Shown: positions 1 through 7,413 of the stretch, piece by piece
Layout of the letters: the number at the start of each line of letters is the position of its first letter
How positions within the stretch are numbered: position 1 is the first letter of the stretch
NCBI GenBank assembly: GCA_018969885.1
Contig: JAGWXN010000105.1
Span: 1 to 10,221 of the forward strand
DNA length: 10,221 bases
Direction of reading: 5' to 3'
DNA from: Betaproteobacteria bacterium
GTDB taxonomy: Bacteria; Pseudomonadota; Gammaproteobacteria; Burkholderiales; Burkholderiaceae
The notes under the pieces: model-generated
Seen by the model: the letters and a program-made list of their open reading frames with translations, nothing else
The model's database searches: none
Told to the model about the DNA's origin: nothing
Position numbers and translations under genes: made by a program

Positions 1-682
1 CCATCTTTTCAAACGAGGGCTTCAGCTGCCCCATGGCCTCAAGCGAGGCGTCCGGACGGATGGTTTCGTCATGATCGAGAATGGTGAGCCCGATTTCATC
101 GTGCACCGGCACGATTGATCGCTTGAAGCGGCCGTCAGCGCGCGCGGCAGCCGCCAACCGATGCGAACGCACGCCCCATTCGTCGACCTGCTCGCGCGAC
201 CAGTCGTCGAGCGTGGCGATCAGGTCGGCGCCAATGCCCTGCGGAATGAACGCGGTGTCGAGATTGGTTTCAGGGTCCATCATCCAGGCGCCCCCGTCGC
301 TGCCCATAGGCACCCGCGACATCGATTCAACGCCACCTGCCACGATCAGGTCTTCCCAGCCCGAACGTACTTTCTGTGCTGCGAGATTGACCGCTTCGAG
401 ACCCGAGGCACAAAACCGATTGATTTGCACGCCTGAGACCCGGAGATCCCACCCTGCGGCCAGCGCAGCGGTTTTGGGGATGACCGAACCCTGATCGCCG
501 ACCGGCGAGACGCAGCCCAGGACCACGTCTTCGACCAGCGATGTGTCGAGGTCGTGGCGCGACTGGAGCTCATGCATGAGGGTGGTGAGGAGCTTGACCG
601 GTTTGACCTCGTGCAGCGAACCGCTGGACTTGCCGCGGCCGCGCGGGGTGCGGATTGCATCGAAGACGAAGGCCTCGGACAT
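1..682 (-). CDS. Acetyl-CoA acyltransferase (thiolase), 5' part only
   Basis: Thiolase family enzyme that cleaves 3-ketoacyl-CoA with CoA to give acetyl-CoA and a shortened acyl-CoA (or runs the reverse acetyl-CoA condensation); cytoplasmic last step of beta-oxidation. The visible 227 residues start [18 protein letters not shown], the usual thiolase N-terminus. The nucleophilic cysteine is C91 in [12 protein letters not shown], followed by the [13 protein letters not shown] segment (residues 115-127). Family members are about 390-400 residues, so the C-terminal 40%, with the GHP histidine and the CxGGG cysteine, lies beyond the left edge. The ATG at 682-680 is chosen because the protein aligns from residue 1 and a GGAG sits 7 bases upstream. 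It is transcribed divergently from the acyl-CoA dehydrogenase at 776, and the reading frame is open to the edge. Degradative (FadA/FadI-like) rather than biosynthetic (PhaA-like) is likely from context but not proven. Confidence 0.93.
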   Translation of the reverse strand, partial: MSEAFVFDAIRTPRGRGKSSGSLHEVKPVKLLTTLMHELQSRHDLDTSLVEDVVLGCVSPVGDQGSVIPKTAALAAGWDLRVSGVQINRFCASGLEAVNLAAQKVRSGWEDLIVAGGVESMSRVPMGSDGGAWMMDPETNLDTAFIPQGIGADLIATLDDWSREQVDEWGVRSHRLAAAARADGRFKRSIVPVHDEIGLTILDHDETIRPDASLEAMGQLKPSFEKM

Positions 683-775
683 GACGGTGCTCCAGGTTGA
701 CGTGGACGGAGAGATCGGGCGCAATGCTGACCCGTTTGATCGTCAATCTTACAACCGTTGCCCTCGGAGCCGCCG
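683..775. promoter_or_regulatory. Divergent intergenic region between thiolase and acyl-CoA dehydrogenase genes
   Basis: This 93-bp gap must hold the 5' signals of both divergent genes unless they are read from further away. Visible are the ribosome binding sites: GGAG at 766-769, 6 bases before the ATG at 776 on the plus strand, and GGAG on the minus strand 7 bases before the ATG at 682. A TTGACG at 697-702 (plus) and another on the minus strand around 742-747 resemble -35 boxes. Neither has a convincing -10 box at 16-18 bp. A short imperfect palindrome, TTGA-TCG-TCAA (736-746), could be an operator half-site pair, but it is too short to call. The shared gap makes co-regulation of the two beta-oxidation genes plausible; this is inference. 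Confidence 0.4.
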
Positions 776-1930
776 ATGCTGGAAAGAAAGCTGTTCAACG
801 AAGACCACGCGATGTTTCGCGACTCGGTTCGCCGCTTTCTCGAAAAAGAGGTGCTGCCTTTTCACGCGGCCTGGGAAGAGCAGGGTTATGTTGATCGCGA
901 GATCTGGCGCAAAGCCGGTGAAAACGGCTTTCTTTGCAGTTCTATCCCTGAGGAGTGGGGCGGGCCGGGCGCTGACCGGCTGTATTCGGTGATCGTGATG
1001 GAGGAGATCGCACGGGTGAATGCCACCGGGCTTGGCTTTGTGCTGCACTCGGAGATCGTGGCGCCCTACCTGCTTCGCTATGGCACTGACGAACAGAAGC
1101 GGCGGTACCTGCCCAAAATGGCCTCGGGCGACATGATTGGTGCCATTGCCATGAGCGAGCCGGCCGCAGGCTCCGACCTGCAGGGCGTTCGCACCACCGC
1201 GCTTCGCGACGGCGATCACTATGTACTCAACGGTTCCAAGACCTTCATTACCAACGGCTGGCATGCCGATCTGGTGGTGGTGGTTGCCAAGACCGACCCC
1301 GCAGCGGGCGCCAAAGGGACCAGCCTCTTCCTGATCGAGCGGGGCATGCCGGGGTTTGACAAAGGTCAACGACTGAAGAAGGTGGGTCTCAAGGCGCAGG
1401 ACACCTCCGAGCTTTTCTTCAATGATCTTCGGGTGCCGGCTTCGCAGCTGCTTGGCAAGGAGAATCAGGGGTTCATTTATCTGATGCAGGAACTCCCCTG
1501 GGAGCGCATGCAGATTGCGATCGGCGCAGTGGAAAGCGCACAGGCAGCGATCGACTGGACCGTCGACTATGTGAAGAACCGGAAGGTGTTCGGCACTACC
1601 GTGGCGAGCTTTCAGAACACGCGGTTCCGGCTCGCCGAGCTCCAGACCGAGGTACAGATCGCTCGGGTGTTTGTCGACCGCTGTCTGGAGGCACTCATCG
1701 AAGACAAGCTCGATACCGCCACCGCTTCCATGGCGAAATACTGGTGCAGCGATCTGCAGGGCAAAGTGCTGGACGAATGTGTGCAGCTCCACGGCGGATA
1801 TGGGTTCATGTGGGAGTATCCGGTTGCGCGCGCCTGGGCCGATGCTCGCGTCCAGCGCATTTACGGTGGCACTAACGAGATCATGAAGGAACTGATTACC
1901 CGTTCGATGGGGCTTGCGGCACCGAAGTGA
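776..1930 (+). CDS. Acyl-CoA dehydrogenase, long-chain (LCAD) type
   Basis: FAD-dependent flavoprotein that makes the trans-2-enoyl-CoA in the first step of beta-oxidation and passes electrons to ETF. The 384 residues match the family's usual length. Seen: acyl-CoA dehydrogenase signature 1 (AMSEPAAGSD, residues 125-134), signature 2 (QLHGGYGF onward, residues 337-359) and the C-terminal IYGGTNEIMKELI. The medium-chain enzyme's catalytic glutamate position (YEGT) is a glycine here (G364). The candidate base is instead E243 in ELPWERMQIA, as known for mammalian LCAD and isovaleryl-CoA dehydrogenase. The stretch from 236 to the C-terminus resembles mammalian LCAD closely (for example MAKYW, VQLHGG, MWEYP). 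The ATG at 776 is chosen over an in-frame TTG at 758 because GGAG at 766-769 sits 6 bases before it and the conserved N-terminal helix begins there. The exact substrate (long straight, branched or aryl-alkyl acyl-CoA) cannot be read from the sequence. Confidence 0.93.
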   Translation: MLERKLFNEDHAMFRDSVRRFLEKEVLPFHAAWEEQGYVDREIWRKAGENGFLCSSIPEEWGGPGADRLYSVIVMEEIARVNATGLGFVLHSEIVAPYLLRYGTDEQKRRYLPKMASGDMIGAIAMSEPAAGSDLQGVRTTALRDGDHYVLNGSKTFITNGWHADLVVVVAKTDPAAGAKGTSLFLIERGMPGFDKGQRLKKVGLKAQDTSELFFNDLRVPASQLLGKENQGFIYLMQELPWERMQIAIGAVESAQAAIDWTVDYVKNRKVFGTTVASFQNTRFRLAELQTEVQIARVFVDRCLEALIEDKLDTATASMAKYWCSDLQGKVLDECVQLHGGYGFMWEYPVARAWADARVQRIYGGTNEIMKELITRSMGLAAPK

Positions 1931-1942
1931 CCACGGGAATTT

Positions 1943-1971
1943 TTGACGCCCGGCAGCCCCGTCGATAGACT
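1943..1971 (+). promoter_or_regulatory. Candidate sigma70 promoter for the liv-fadD operon
   Basis: TTGACG at 1943-1948 matches 5 of 6 bases of the -35 consensus. After exactly 17 bp, TAGACT at 1966-1971 matches 4 of 6 of the -10 consensus (both ends of the box conserved). It lies 13 bp after the stop of the acyl-CoA dehydrogenase gene and about 94 bp before livH, so it would give the transport operon its own promoter. The predicted start of transcription is near 1978-1979, just before the inverted repeat at 1982-2009. Read from the sequence by eye; no experimental support. Confidence 0.5.
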
Positions 1972-1981
1972 CAACGCCCAT

Positions 1982-2009
1982 CATCAGAGCCACGCAAGCG
2001 GCTCTGATG
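1982..2009. repeat. Perfect 10-bp inverted repeat in the livH leader (operator or 5' hairpin)
   Basis: CATCAGAGCC at 1982-1991 and GGCTCTGATG at 2000-2009 are perfect reverse complements separated by 8 bases. The site lies immediately downstream of the candidate promoter at 1943-1971. As DNA it has the size of a dimeric repressor operator (28 bp, TetR/GntR-like dimensions). As RNA it would form a hairpin at the very 5' end of the operon transcript. No T-run follows, so a canonical intrinsic terminator of the preceding gene is unlikely. Confidence 0.6.
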
Positions 2010-2026
2010 CCAATCAACAGCGGGGC

Positions 2027-2045
2027 GCCGGCAAGGCTGGCAGCC
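2027..2045 (+). promoter_or_regulatory. Short leader hairpins before livH
   Basis: GCCGGC (2027-2032) can pair with GCTGGC (2036-2041, one G-U) around an AAG loop. Alternatively GGCT (2035-2038) can pair with AGCC (2042-2045). The two pairings exclude each other and both lie 20-38 bases upstream of the livH start. In GC-rich DNA such short stems arise by chance, so this is noted as possible leader structure only. Confidence 0.2.
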
Positions 2046-2064
2046 GAAGCGGGACGTGGGGGAC

Positions 2065-2940
2065 ATGGAGTTTCTGCAACTGGCGATCGGTGGTGTCGCA
2101 ATGGGCTGCATTTACGCGCTCATTGCCCTGGGCTTTGTCCTGATCTACAAGGCCACCGAAGTGGTGAATTTTGCGCAGGGCGATGTGATGATGCTGGGCG
2201 CCTTTGTCGCATTCACTTTCGCAAGCCTCTGGCAGTTGCCGTTCGCGCTGGCGGTTGCAATGACCCTCGCGGTGCTGGTGGTTGTTGGCGCATTGTTTGA
2301 CCGCTTTTTGCTGCGGCCAATCATCGGTCAGCCCACGTTTTCCGCGGTGATGGTCACCATCGGGATTGGCTTTGTCGCCCGCGGGATCGCCACCATGGTC
2401 CCTGGCTGGGGGACTGATACTCATGCGCTGAAGGCGCCCTGGTCTGACGGCACGATCCACCTGGGCTCGCTGGTCGTGTCCTCCGATGACCTGGCGATCA
2501 TTGCGCTCACCGCAGCGCTCTGCTTGGTGTTGTGGCTTTTTTTCAGCCGTACCCGCATTGGCATCGCCATGCAGGCGAGTTCGCAGAACCAGCTGGCGGC
2601 CTACTACATGGGTATTCCGGTACGCCGCATCAACACGCTGATATGGGGCATTTCCGCGGGCATCGCAGCCTTCGCGGCGGTGCTGCTGGCGCCGGTCACT
2701 TTTGTGCATTCCAACATGGGGTTCGTGGGCCTGAAGGCGTTCCCCGCCGCCGTGGTGGGGGGCTTTGGCAGCATCCCCGGTGCGATCGTTGGCGGTCTGA
2801 TCATTGGCCTGGTTGAGGCCTTCGCAGGCTTCTATCTGCCCGAGGGCTTCAAGAGCGTGGCAGCGTACATCGTGGTGCTGATTGTGCTGGTGGTTCGTCC
2901 CTCGGGCATTTTTGCCGAGATGCGGCGCAAGAAGGTCTGA
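2065..2940 (+). CDS. livH: LivH-type ABC transporter permease
   Basis: Inner-membrane permease of a HAAT-family (hydrophobic/branched-chain amino acid type) ABC importer; pairs with the LivM-type protein encoded next. The 291 residues are strongly hydrophobic with about eight membrane segments. They begin MEFLQLAIGGVAMGCIYALIA and contain the family-typical stretch IYKATEVVNFAQGDVMMLGAF (about residues 30-50). Near the C-terminus is AAVVGGFGSIPGAIVGGLIIG, the cytoplasmic loop that contacts the ATPases in this family. The ATG at 2065 is preferred because family members start M-E-F-L at this point; an in-frame GTG at 2056 would add three residues. No strong Shine-Dalgarno sequence is visible for either start (purine-rich AAGCGGGA ends about 10 bases upstream). 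It is the first gene of the operon and is 12 bp from livM. A run of seven T at 2537-2543 lies inside the gene without breaking the frame. Confidence 0.93.
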   Translation: MEFLQLAIGGVAMGCIYALIALGFVLIYKATEVVNFAQGDVMMLGAFVAFTFASLWQLPFALAVAMTLAVLVVVGALFDRFLLRPIIGQPTFSAVMVTIGIGFVARGIATMVPGWGTDTHALKAPWSDGTIHLGSLVVSSDDLAIIALTAALCLVLWLFFSRTRIGIAMQASSQNQLAAYYMGIPVRRINTLIWGISAGIAAFAAVLLAPVTFVHSNMGFVGLKAFPAAVVGGFGSIPGAIVGGLIIGLVEAFAGFYLPEGFKSVAAYIVVLIVLVVRPSGIFAEMRRKKV

Positions 2941-2952
2941 GGCGGCCATCGC

Positions 2953-4029
2953 ATGCGATTCATTTTCAAGACCCGATACGAACAGGATCTACAGCTCTTT
3001 CGTGACCGCACCGAAGCGGGCTGGTACGGGCTCCTTCTGGTGGTTCTACTGGCTGCGCCTTTTGTCGTGCCCGAATACTGGCGTGCGCAGCTGGTATTCA
3101 TTTACATCTGGGGCATTGTCGGTTTTGGCCTCATGCTGCTCAGCGGCTTTACCGGCCAGCTCTCCATGGGGCATGCGGCGTTCCTTGCGATCGGCGCCTA
3201 CACCGAGACGCTGCTGCAGGCGGCCGGCTGGCCTTTTCTGCTGAGTGCGCCCGCCTCGATTCTGCTCGCGGCTGCGGCAGGCATCCTGATCGGGTTGCCT
3301 GCGCTGCGACTCACGGGCATTTATCTGGCCATTGCCACGCTTGCCTTCGGGTTCATCGTTGAGGAAGTGCTTGCGCGCTGGGAGTCGCTCACCGCGGGCA
3401 ACTCCGGGCTGATGGTGCCACCGCTTAATCTGGCGGGTAGCCCGCTCACCGGCTCAAACAGTTTTTATTATCTGTGTCTCGTCTGTATCGTGCTGGTGGC
3501 GCTCGCTGTACGCAACCTGCTGCGCGCCCCCACCGGTCGCGCCTTCATCGCCATCCGCGACTCGGAAATCTCGGCGCAGAGCATGGGCGTGAATCTGGCC
3601 CGCTACAAGACGCTGAGTTTTGCGCTATCGGCTGGCATCACCGGCCTGGCCGGCGCGCTCTATGCGCACCAGATCCGCTTCATCAGTCCCGAGCAGTTCA
3701 CGTTGTTTCTGTCGATCGAGTTCCTCATGATGATCGTGATCGGTGGCATGGGGTCGCTGCACGGTGCGGTGTTCGGGGCCATTTTCATGATCGTGCTGCC
3801 TGAGTTGATCGCCATCAGCAAGGACTATCTCCCGCAGGCGGTGGCCGAACAGACCGGGCTCAAGTCCACCGTGTTTGGCGTGCTCATGATTCTGTTCGTG
3901 CTGTTTGAACCGCTGGGTCTCTATGGAAGATGGGTGAAGATCCGTACCTGGTTCTCGCTCTTTCCGATGTACAAGGCCGGCATGTTCAGGCGCCAGAAGA
4001 CCTACCAGAAGTCGGAGCGGGTGCACTGA
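2953..4029 (+). CDS. livM: LivM-type ABC transporter permease
   Basis: Second inner-membrane permease of the importer. The 358 residues contain a cytoplasmic N-terminus (about residues 1-22, with charged RYEQDLQLFRDRTEAG) and many hydrophobic segments. LLSGFTGQLSMGHAAFLAIGAYTE (about 62-85) and LPALRLTGIYLAIATLAFGFI (about 115-135) are hallmark LivM stretches, and GGMGSLHGAVFGAIFMIVLPE near the C-terminus is the ATPase-contact loop. The N-terminal extension and the basic C-terminal tail (KAGMFRRQKTYQKSERVH) are features I associate with the LivM group found beside acyl-CoA ligases, but this is from memory. A GAGGCGG overlapping the livH stop serves as ribosome binding site about 10 bases upstream. 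The stop overlaps the livG start by one base (TGATG), which implies translational coupling. Confidence 0.93.
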   Translation: MRFIFKTRYEQDLQLFRDRTEAGWYGLLLVVLLAAPFVVPEYWRAQLVFIYIWGIVGFGLMLLSGFTGQLSMGHAAFLAIGAYTETLLQAAGWPFLLSAPASILLAAAAGILIGLPALRLTGIYLAIATLAFGFIVEEVLARWESLTAGNSGLMVPPLNLAGSPLTGSNSFYYLCLVCIVLVALAVRNLLRAPTGRAFIAIRDSEISAQSMGVNLARYKTLSFALSAGITGLAGALYAHQIRFISPEQFTLFLSIEFLMMIVIGGMGSLHGAVFGAIFMIVLPELIAISKDYLPQAVAEQTGLKSTVFGVLMILFVLFEPLGLYGRWVKIRTWFSLFPMYKAGMFRRQKTYQKSERVH

Positions 4030-4787
4030 TGGAACTGCTTCGCGTCGAACAACTGACCAAACGCTTTGGCGGCCTGACTGCGGTCGATGAGGTGAGTTTT
4101 GGTGTGCGCGAGGGCGAGATCTACACCATCATCGGTCCTAACGGTGCGGGCAAGACCACCATCTTCAATCTGGTGAGCCTGATTTATCCGGCGAGCGCGG
4201 GGCGGATTGTGTATCGCGGGGAAGACCTGGCAGCGCTTGCGCCCGACAGGGTGGTTTCGCGCGGTATCGGCCGCACATTTCAGAACATCGAACTGTTCGA
4301 GCACGCCACGGTCCTTCAGAACCTTTTGATCGGCTGCCATGCCCAGGCGCAGCCGAATTTCATTGCTGAAATGCTTTTCCTGCCGTCAGTCCGGCGTCGC
4401 GAGGTCGAACATCGGCGCCGCGTTGAGAAGATCATCGACTTTCTCGATCTGCAGGTGCACCGGGACAGTCGGGTGGCGGGCCTGCCGTATGGCGTTCGCA
4501 AGGTGGTGGAGCTGGCACGGGCGCTCTGTTCGCAGCCCAAGCTGCTGCTGCTCGATGAGCCCTCGTCGGGGCTCAATGTCGAGGAAACCGACGACATGGC
4601 CTACTGGATTCAGGATATTCGTGATCTGCTGGGGATCACGGTGCTGATGGTCGAGCATGACATGAGCCTGGTGTCGCGCGTGTCTGACCGGGTGCTCGCG
4701 GTGAACTATGGCAAGGTGCTGGCCGAGGGTTCGCCTTCCGAAGTTCAATCGCATCCCGATGTCATTGCGGCTTACCTCGGAGACTGA
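4029..4787 (+). CDS. livG: LivG-type ABC transporter ATP-binding protein
   Basis: One of the two cytoplasmic ATPases that drive the importer. The 252 residues match LivG (about 255). Walker A is GPNGAGKTT (residues 36-44), the Q-loop region contains RTFQNIELFE, and Walker B is LLLLDEP with D176/E177. The H-loop histidine is in MVEHDMSLV. The ABC signature is the degenerate LPYGVRKVVELARAL form instead of LSGGQ; LivG proteins commonly have an altered signature (AYGxQR in E. coli). The start at 4029 is chosen by the one-base overlap with the livM stop, by GGAG at 4014-4017, and because MELLRVEQLTKRFGG is the normal N-terminus. Upstream in-frame codons back to 3930 belong to the livM region in another frame. 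Confidence 0.94.
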   Translation: MELLRVEQLTKRFGGLTAVDEVSFGVREGEIYTIIGPNGAGKTTIFNLVSLIYPASAGRIVYRGEDLAALAPDRVVSRGIGRTFQNIELFEHATVLQNLLIGCHAQAQPNFIAEMLFLPSVRRREVEHRRRVEKIIDFLDLQVHRDSRVAGLPYGVRKVVELARALCSQPKLLLLDEPSSGLNVEETDDMAYWIQDIRDLLGITVLMVEHDMSLVSRVSDRVLAVNYGKVLAEGSPSEVQSHPDVIAAYLGD

Positions 4788-4791
4788 ACAC

Positions 4792-5568
4792 GTGACCGAC
4801 GACGTGATTCTCCGGCTGTCGAACATCGAGTCGAGCTATGGCCCGGTGCAGGCGATTCGGGGTGTGAGCCTGGAAGTCCGGCGCGGTTCGATCGTCACGG
4901 TGCTTGGCGCCAACGGCGCAGGCAAGACCACCATCCTCAAAACCATTTCCGGGATCATCGATCCGCAGAAGGGAACGGTGTGGTTCGATGGCGAGGACAT
5001 CCAGTGCCGCGATCCCGATTGGGTCGTTAGGCGCGGCATCAGCCACGTGCCCGAGGGGCGCGAGGTCTTTCCCATGTTGTCGGTGCGTGACAACCTGATG
5101 ATGGGCGCTTTCACGCGGCGCGATTCCGCCGGCGTGGCGGCCGATATCGAGCGGATGTACGGCTACTTTCCCATCCTTCGGGAACGTGCGGCCCAGGAGG
5201 CGGGCCAGCTCTCAGGGGGGCAGCAACAGATGCTCGCCATTGCGCGGGCACTCATGTCGCGGCCGCGCCTGCTGCTTCTCGATGAGCCCAGCCTGGGGCT
5301 GAGCCCCAAGCTCACGAAAGAGATTTTTGCGATCGTCAAACGGGTCAATCGCGAGGAAGGCACCACCATGTTGCTGGTTGAGCAAAACGCCAGCATTGCG
5401 CTCGCCACCGCCGATTTTGGGTATGTGCTTGAGGTGGGTCGGGTGGTGATGGAAGACCGCTGCGAGGCGCTGCTCCGCAAAGACGACATCCGTGAGTTTT
5501 ACCTGGGCATGAAGGCAGAGTCGGCGCGCGGCGAACGTCGCTGGAAAAAGAAGAAGCAATGGCGATGA
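4792..5568 (+). CDS. livF: LivF-type ABC transporter ATP-binding protein
   Basis: Second ATPase of the importer, heterodimer partner of the LivG protein. The product is 258 residues from a GTG start: Walker A GANGAGKTT (39-47), canonical signature LSGGQQQ (from 140), Walker B LLLLDEP (D164/E165) and H-loop-region LLVEQNASIAL, where the usual His is Gln-Asn as is common in LivF. With the degenerate signature of LivG this gives one canonical and one altered signature in the dimer. The GTG at 4792 is chosen because GGAG at 4779-4782 lies 9 bases upstream and homologues begin a few residues before the ILRLSNIE strand; a second GTG at 4804 is possible. The C-terminus ends in a strongly basic tail (ERRWKKKKQWR). 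The 3' end overlaps the ligase gene. Confidence 0.92.
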   Translation: MTDDVILRLSNIESSYGPVQAIRGVSLEVRRGSIVTVLGANGAGKTTILKTISGIIDPQKGTVWFDGEDIQCRDPDWVVRRGISHVPEGREVFPMLSVRDNLMMGAFTRRDSAGVAADIERMYGYFPILRERAAQEAGQLSGGQQQMLAIARALMSRPRLLLLDEPSLGLSPKLTKEIFAIVKRVNREEGTTMLLVEQNASIALATADFGYVLEVGRVVMEDRCEALLRKDDIREFYLGMKAESARGERRWKKKKQWR

Positions 5569-7400
5569 CGACGCCCCAAACTGCACGCCCGCAGGGTGAG
5601 ACCATCGGGCGCAAGTTCTGGCATGCGGTGCAGCTGCGAGGCGACCGGATCGCGCTGCGCCAGAAGGTGCTGGGCATCTGGGAAGAGCAGTCCTGGCGCG
5701 ATCTGGGTGGACACGCCCGGCGCATCGCCATGGCGTTGGCGGCAGACGGTGTGCAGCCTGGCGAGGTGGCGGCCATCCTTGCCAATACCCGCCGGGAGTG
5801 GAGCTATGCCGACTACGGCATTCTTCTCGCGGGCGGGGTATCGAGTGGCATCTATCCCACCGATGCAGCCTCTCAGGTTCACTACCTGTGCGCTGATTGC
5901 GCGGCCCGGGTGCTGTTCGTTGAAGACGATGAGCAACTCGATAAAGTGCTCGAGGTGCGCGACCGGCTTCCGTTGCTGTCTCGGGTGGTGGTGTTCGATA
6001 TGGAAGGGCTTGAGCGCCTCGACGATCCGATGGTGATGAGCCTCGAGGCGTTTGAGGCGCGCGGGGCGGCCCATGATGAAGCGAACCCTGATGAGTTCGA
6101 GCGCCGACTCGCCTCGCGCAGCCCTCATGATCTGGCCATTTTGATTTACACCTCGGGCACCACCGGCAAGCCCAAGGGTGCGATGCTCTCGCATAGGAAT
6201 CTGTGCTCGGTGATGGAGCGCTTTGCGCCCGAGCTCTCGGCCGACGAGAACGACGACAAGATGGCGTTTTTGCCGCTTTGCCACGTTGCCGAGCGAATGG
6301 TTGGCCAGTTTCTGTCGCTTGAAACTGGAGCCCGGTTGAACTACGTTGAAAATCCGGAAACCATTGCCGAGAACATTCGCGAGATCGCGCCCTCCATCAT
6401 TCTGTGTGTGCCGCGCGTCTGGGAAAAATTCTATTCCGCAGTATCCATCCGGCTCCGCGAGGCCACGCCACTTCAGCGCTGGGCCTATGGCGTGGCACTG
6501 GCGATCGGTTATCGCGTGGCTGATCGAAGGCTCGCCGGTCAGCCGGTGGGGGCGGGGCTCCTCGCGGCTTTCGGGCTGGCCCGTTTTCTGGTGCTGAACA
6601 ATATCCGTAAGGCGATCGGCGTAAACCGCATGCGCTGGGCGATCAGCGGCGCGGCACCCATCTCGCCCGAACTCATTCGCTGGTATCACGCGCTGGGCGT
6701 ACCGCTCTACGAAGGCTGGGGTATGTCGGAGACCACCGCAGGGGGATCGCTCAATCTTCCTGGCGCCATCCGCCTGGGAACCATCGGTCGTCCTCAGCCC
6801 TGGGCGGAAATGAAAGTGTCGGCAGAGGGCGAAATCCTGATCCGTGGCGATAGCGTCTTCATGGGATATCTCAATCAGCCTGAAAAGACCGCCGAAGCCA
6901 TTGATTCCGAAGGGTGGCTGCACACGGGCGATGTCGGAACAGTCGATGCGGATGGGTTCTTCCGGATCACCGACCGGATGAAGGACATCATCATCACCGC
7001 GGGCGGCAAGAACATCACGCCCTCGGAAATTGAGAACGAGCTCAAGTTTTCGCCCTACATCACCGATGCGGTGGTGATTGGTGACCGGCGGGCGTTCCTG
7101 ACCGCGCTTGTCATGATTGATCATGAAAACGTTGAGCGCTTTGCGCAGGAGCTCAACGTGCCGTTTACCAACTTTCAGAGTCTCTGCCGCACCCGCGAAG
7201 TGCAGGAACTGATTCAGGGCGAGGTGGACCGTGTGAACGCCAAATTTGCGCGCGTGGAGCAGGTGAAGAAATTCCGTTTGATCGAACACAAGCTCACCGC
7301 TGAAGACGAGGAGCTCACGCCCACCATGAAGTTGAAACGTAAGCTGGTCAATGAAAAGTATCGTGATCTGATCGAATCGATGTACTCTGCAAAATCCTGA
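5559..7400 (+). CDS. AMP-forming long-chain acyl-CoA synthetase
   Basis: Activates a carboxylic acid to its acyl-CoA with ATP via an acyl-AMP intermediate; ANL superfamily, closest in layout to FAA1/FadD15-type long-chain fatty acid ligases (about 600 residues) rather than 560-residue E. coli FadD. The 613 residues show the P-loop YTSGTTGKPKG (197-207), the adenine/acid-site motif YEGWGMSETT (384-393), GWLHTGD (452-458), the hinge TDRMKD (471-476), AGGKNITPSEIE (481-492) and the C-terminal adenylation lysine K591 in TPTMKLKRK. All key motifs are intact. It overlaps the end of livF by 10 bp from ATG 5559, or 4 bp (ATGA) from an equally plausible ATG at 5565. The overlap couples it to the transporter genes, suggesting that the imported compound is its substrate. 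Chain length or aromatic character cannot be decided by reading. Confidence 0.93.
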   Translation: MAMTTPQTARPQGETIGRKFWHAVQLRGDRIALRQKVLGIWEEQSWRDLGGHARRIAMALAADGVQPGEVAAILANTRREWSYADYGILLAGGVSSGIYPTDAASQVHYLCADCAARVLFVEDDEQLDKVLEVRDRLPLLSRVVVFDMEGLERLDDPMVMSLEAFEARGAAHDEANPDEFERRLASRSPHDLAILIYTSGTTGKPKGAMLSHRNLCSVMERFAPELSADENDDKMAFLPLCHVAERMVGQFLSLETGARLNYVENPETIAENIREIAPSIILCVPRVWEKFYSAVSIRLREATPLQRWAYGVALAIGYRVADRRLAGQPVGAGLLAAFGLARFLVLNNIRKAIGVNRMRWAISGAAPISPELIRWYHALGVPLYEGWGMSETTAGGSLNLPGAIRLGTIGRPQPWAEMKVSAEGEILIRGDSVFMGYLNQPEKTAEAIDSEGWLHTGDVGTVDADGFFRITDRMKDIIITAGGKNITPSEIENELKFSPYITDAVVIGDRRAFLTALVMIDHENVERFAQELNVPFTNFQSLCRTREVQELIQGEVDRVNAKFARVEQVKKFRLIEHKLTAEDEELTPTMKLKRKLVNEKYRDLIESMYSAKS

Positions 7401-7405
7401 AGGAG
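7401..7405 (+). promoter_or_regulatory. Strong Shine-Dalgarno for the binding-protein gene
   Basis: AGGAG, 8 bases before the ATG at 7414 and directly after the ligase stop, is the best ribosome binding site in the operon. It fits the need for binding protein in excess over the membrane components. Confidence 0.7.
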
Positions 7406-7413
7406 ACAACCCC

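Noticed and set aside
697..726. TTGACG as -35 box of a promoter for the LCAD-type gene
   Set aside because: At 17-18 bp spacing the -10 candidates are CGCAAT/GCAATG, too poor to claim a promoter.
346..798. 150-codon minus-strand open frame overlapping the thiolase gene
   Set aside because: It is out of frame with the thiolase, whose own frame shows the catalytic [12 protein letters not shown] motif and runs to the window edge.
749..2101. 450-codon open frame on the minus strand opposite the LCAD-type gene
   Set aside because: It is antisense to a clear acyl-CoA dehydrogenase, His/Arg/Gly-rich, without domain character, and runs across the promoter region of the next operon.
2537..2543. Run of seven T in livH as a possible programmed frameshift or phase-variable tract
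   Set aside because: The frame is intact, the encoded Leu-Phe-Phe fits a membrane segment, and there is no overlapping alternative frame or stimulatory structure.
2014..2949. 311-codon minus-strand open frame opposite livH
   Set aside because: It is extremely rich in His, Gln, Asp and Asn, as expected from the antisense of hydrophobic membrane codons; no start signals.
4790..4795. CACGTG palindrome at the livF start
   Set aside because: Six-base palindrome expected by chance in GC-rich DNA; it coincides with the start codon and has no partner site.
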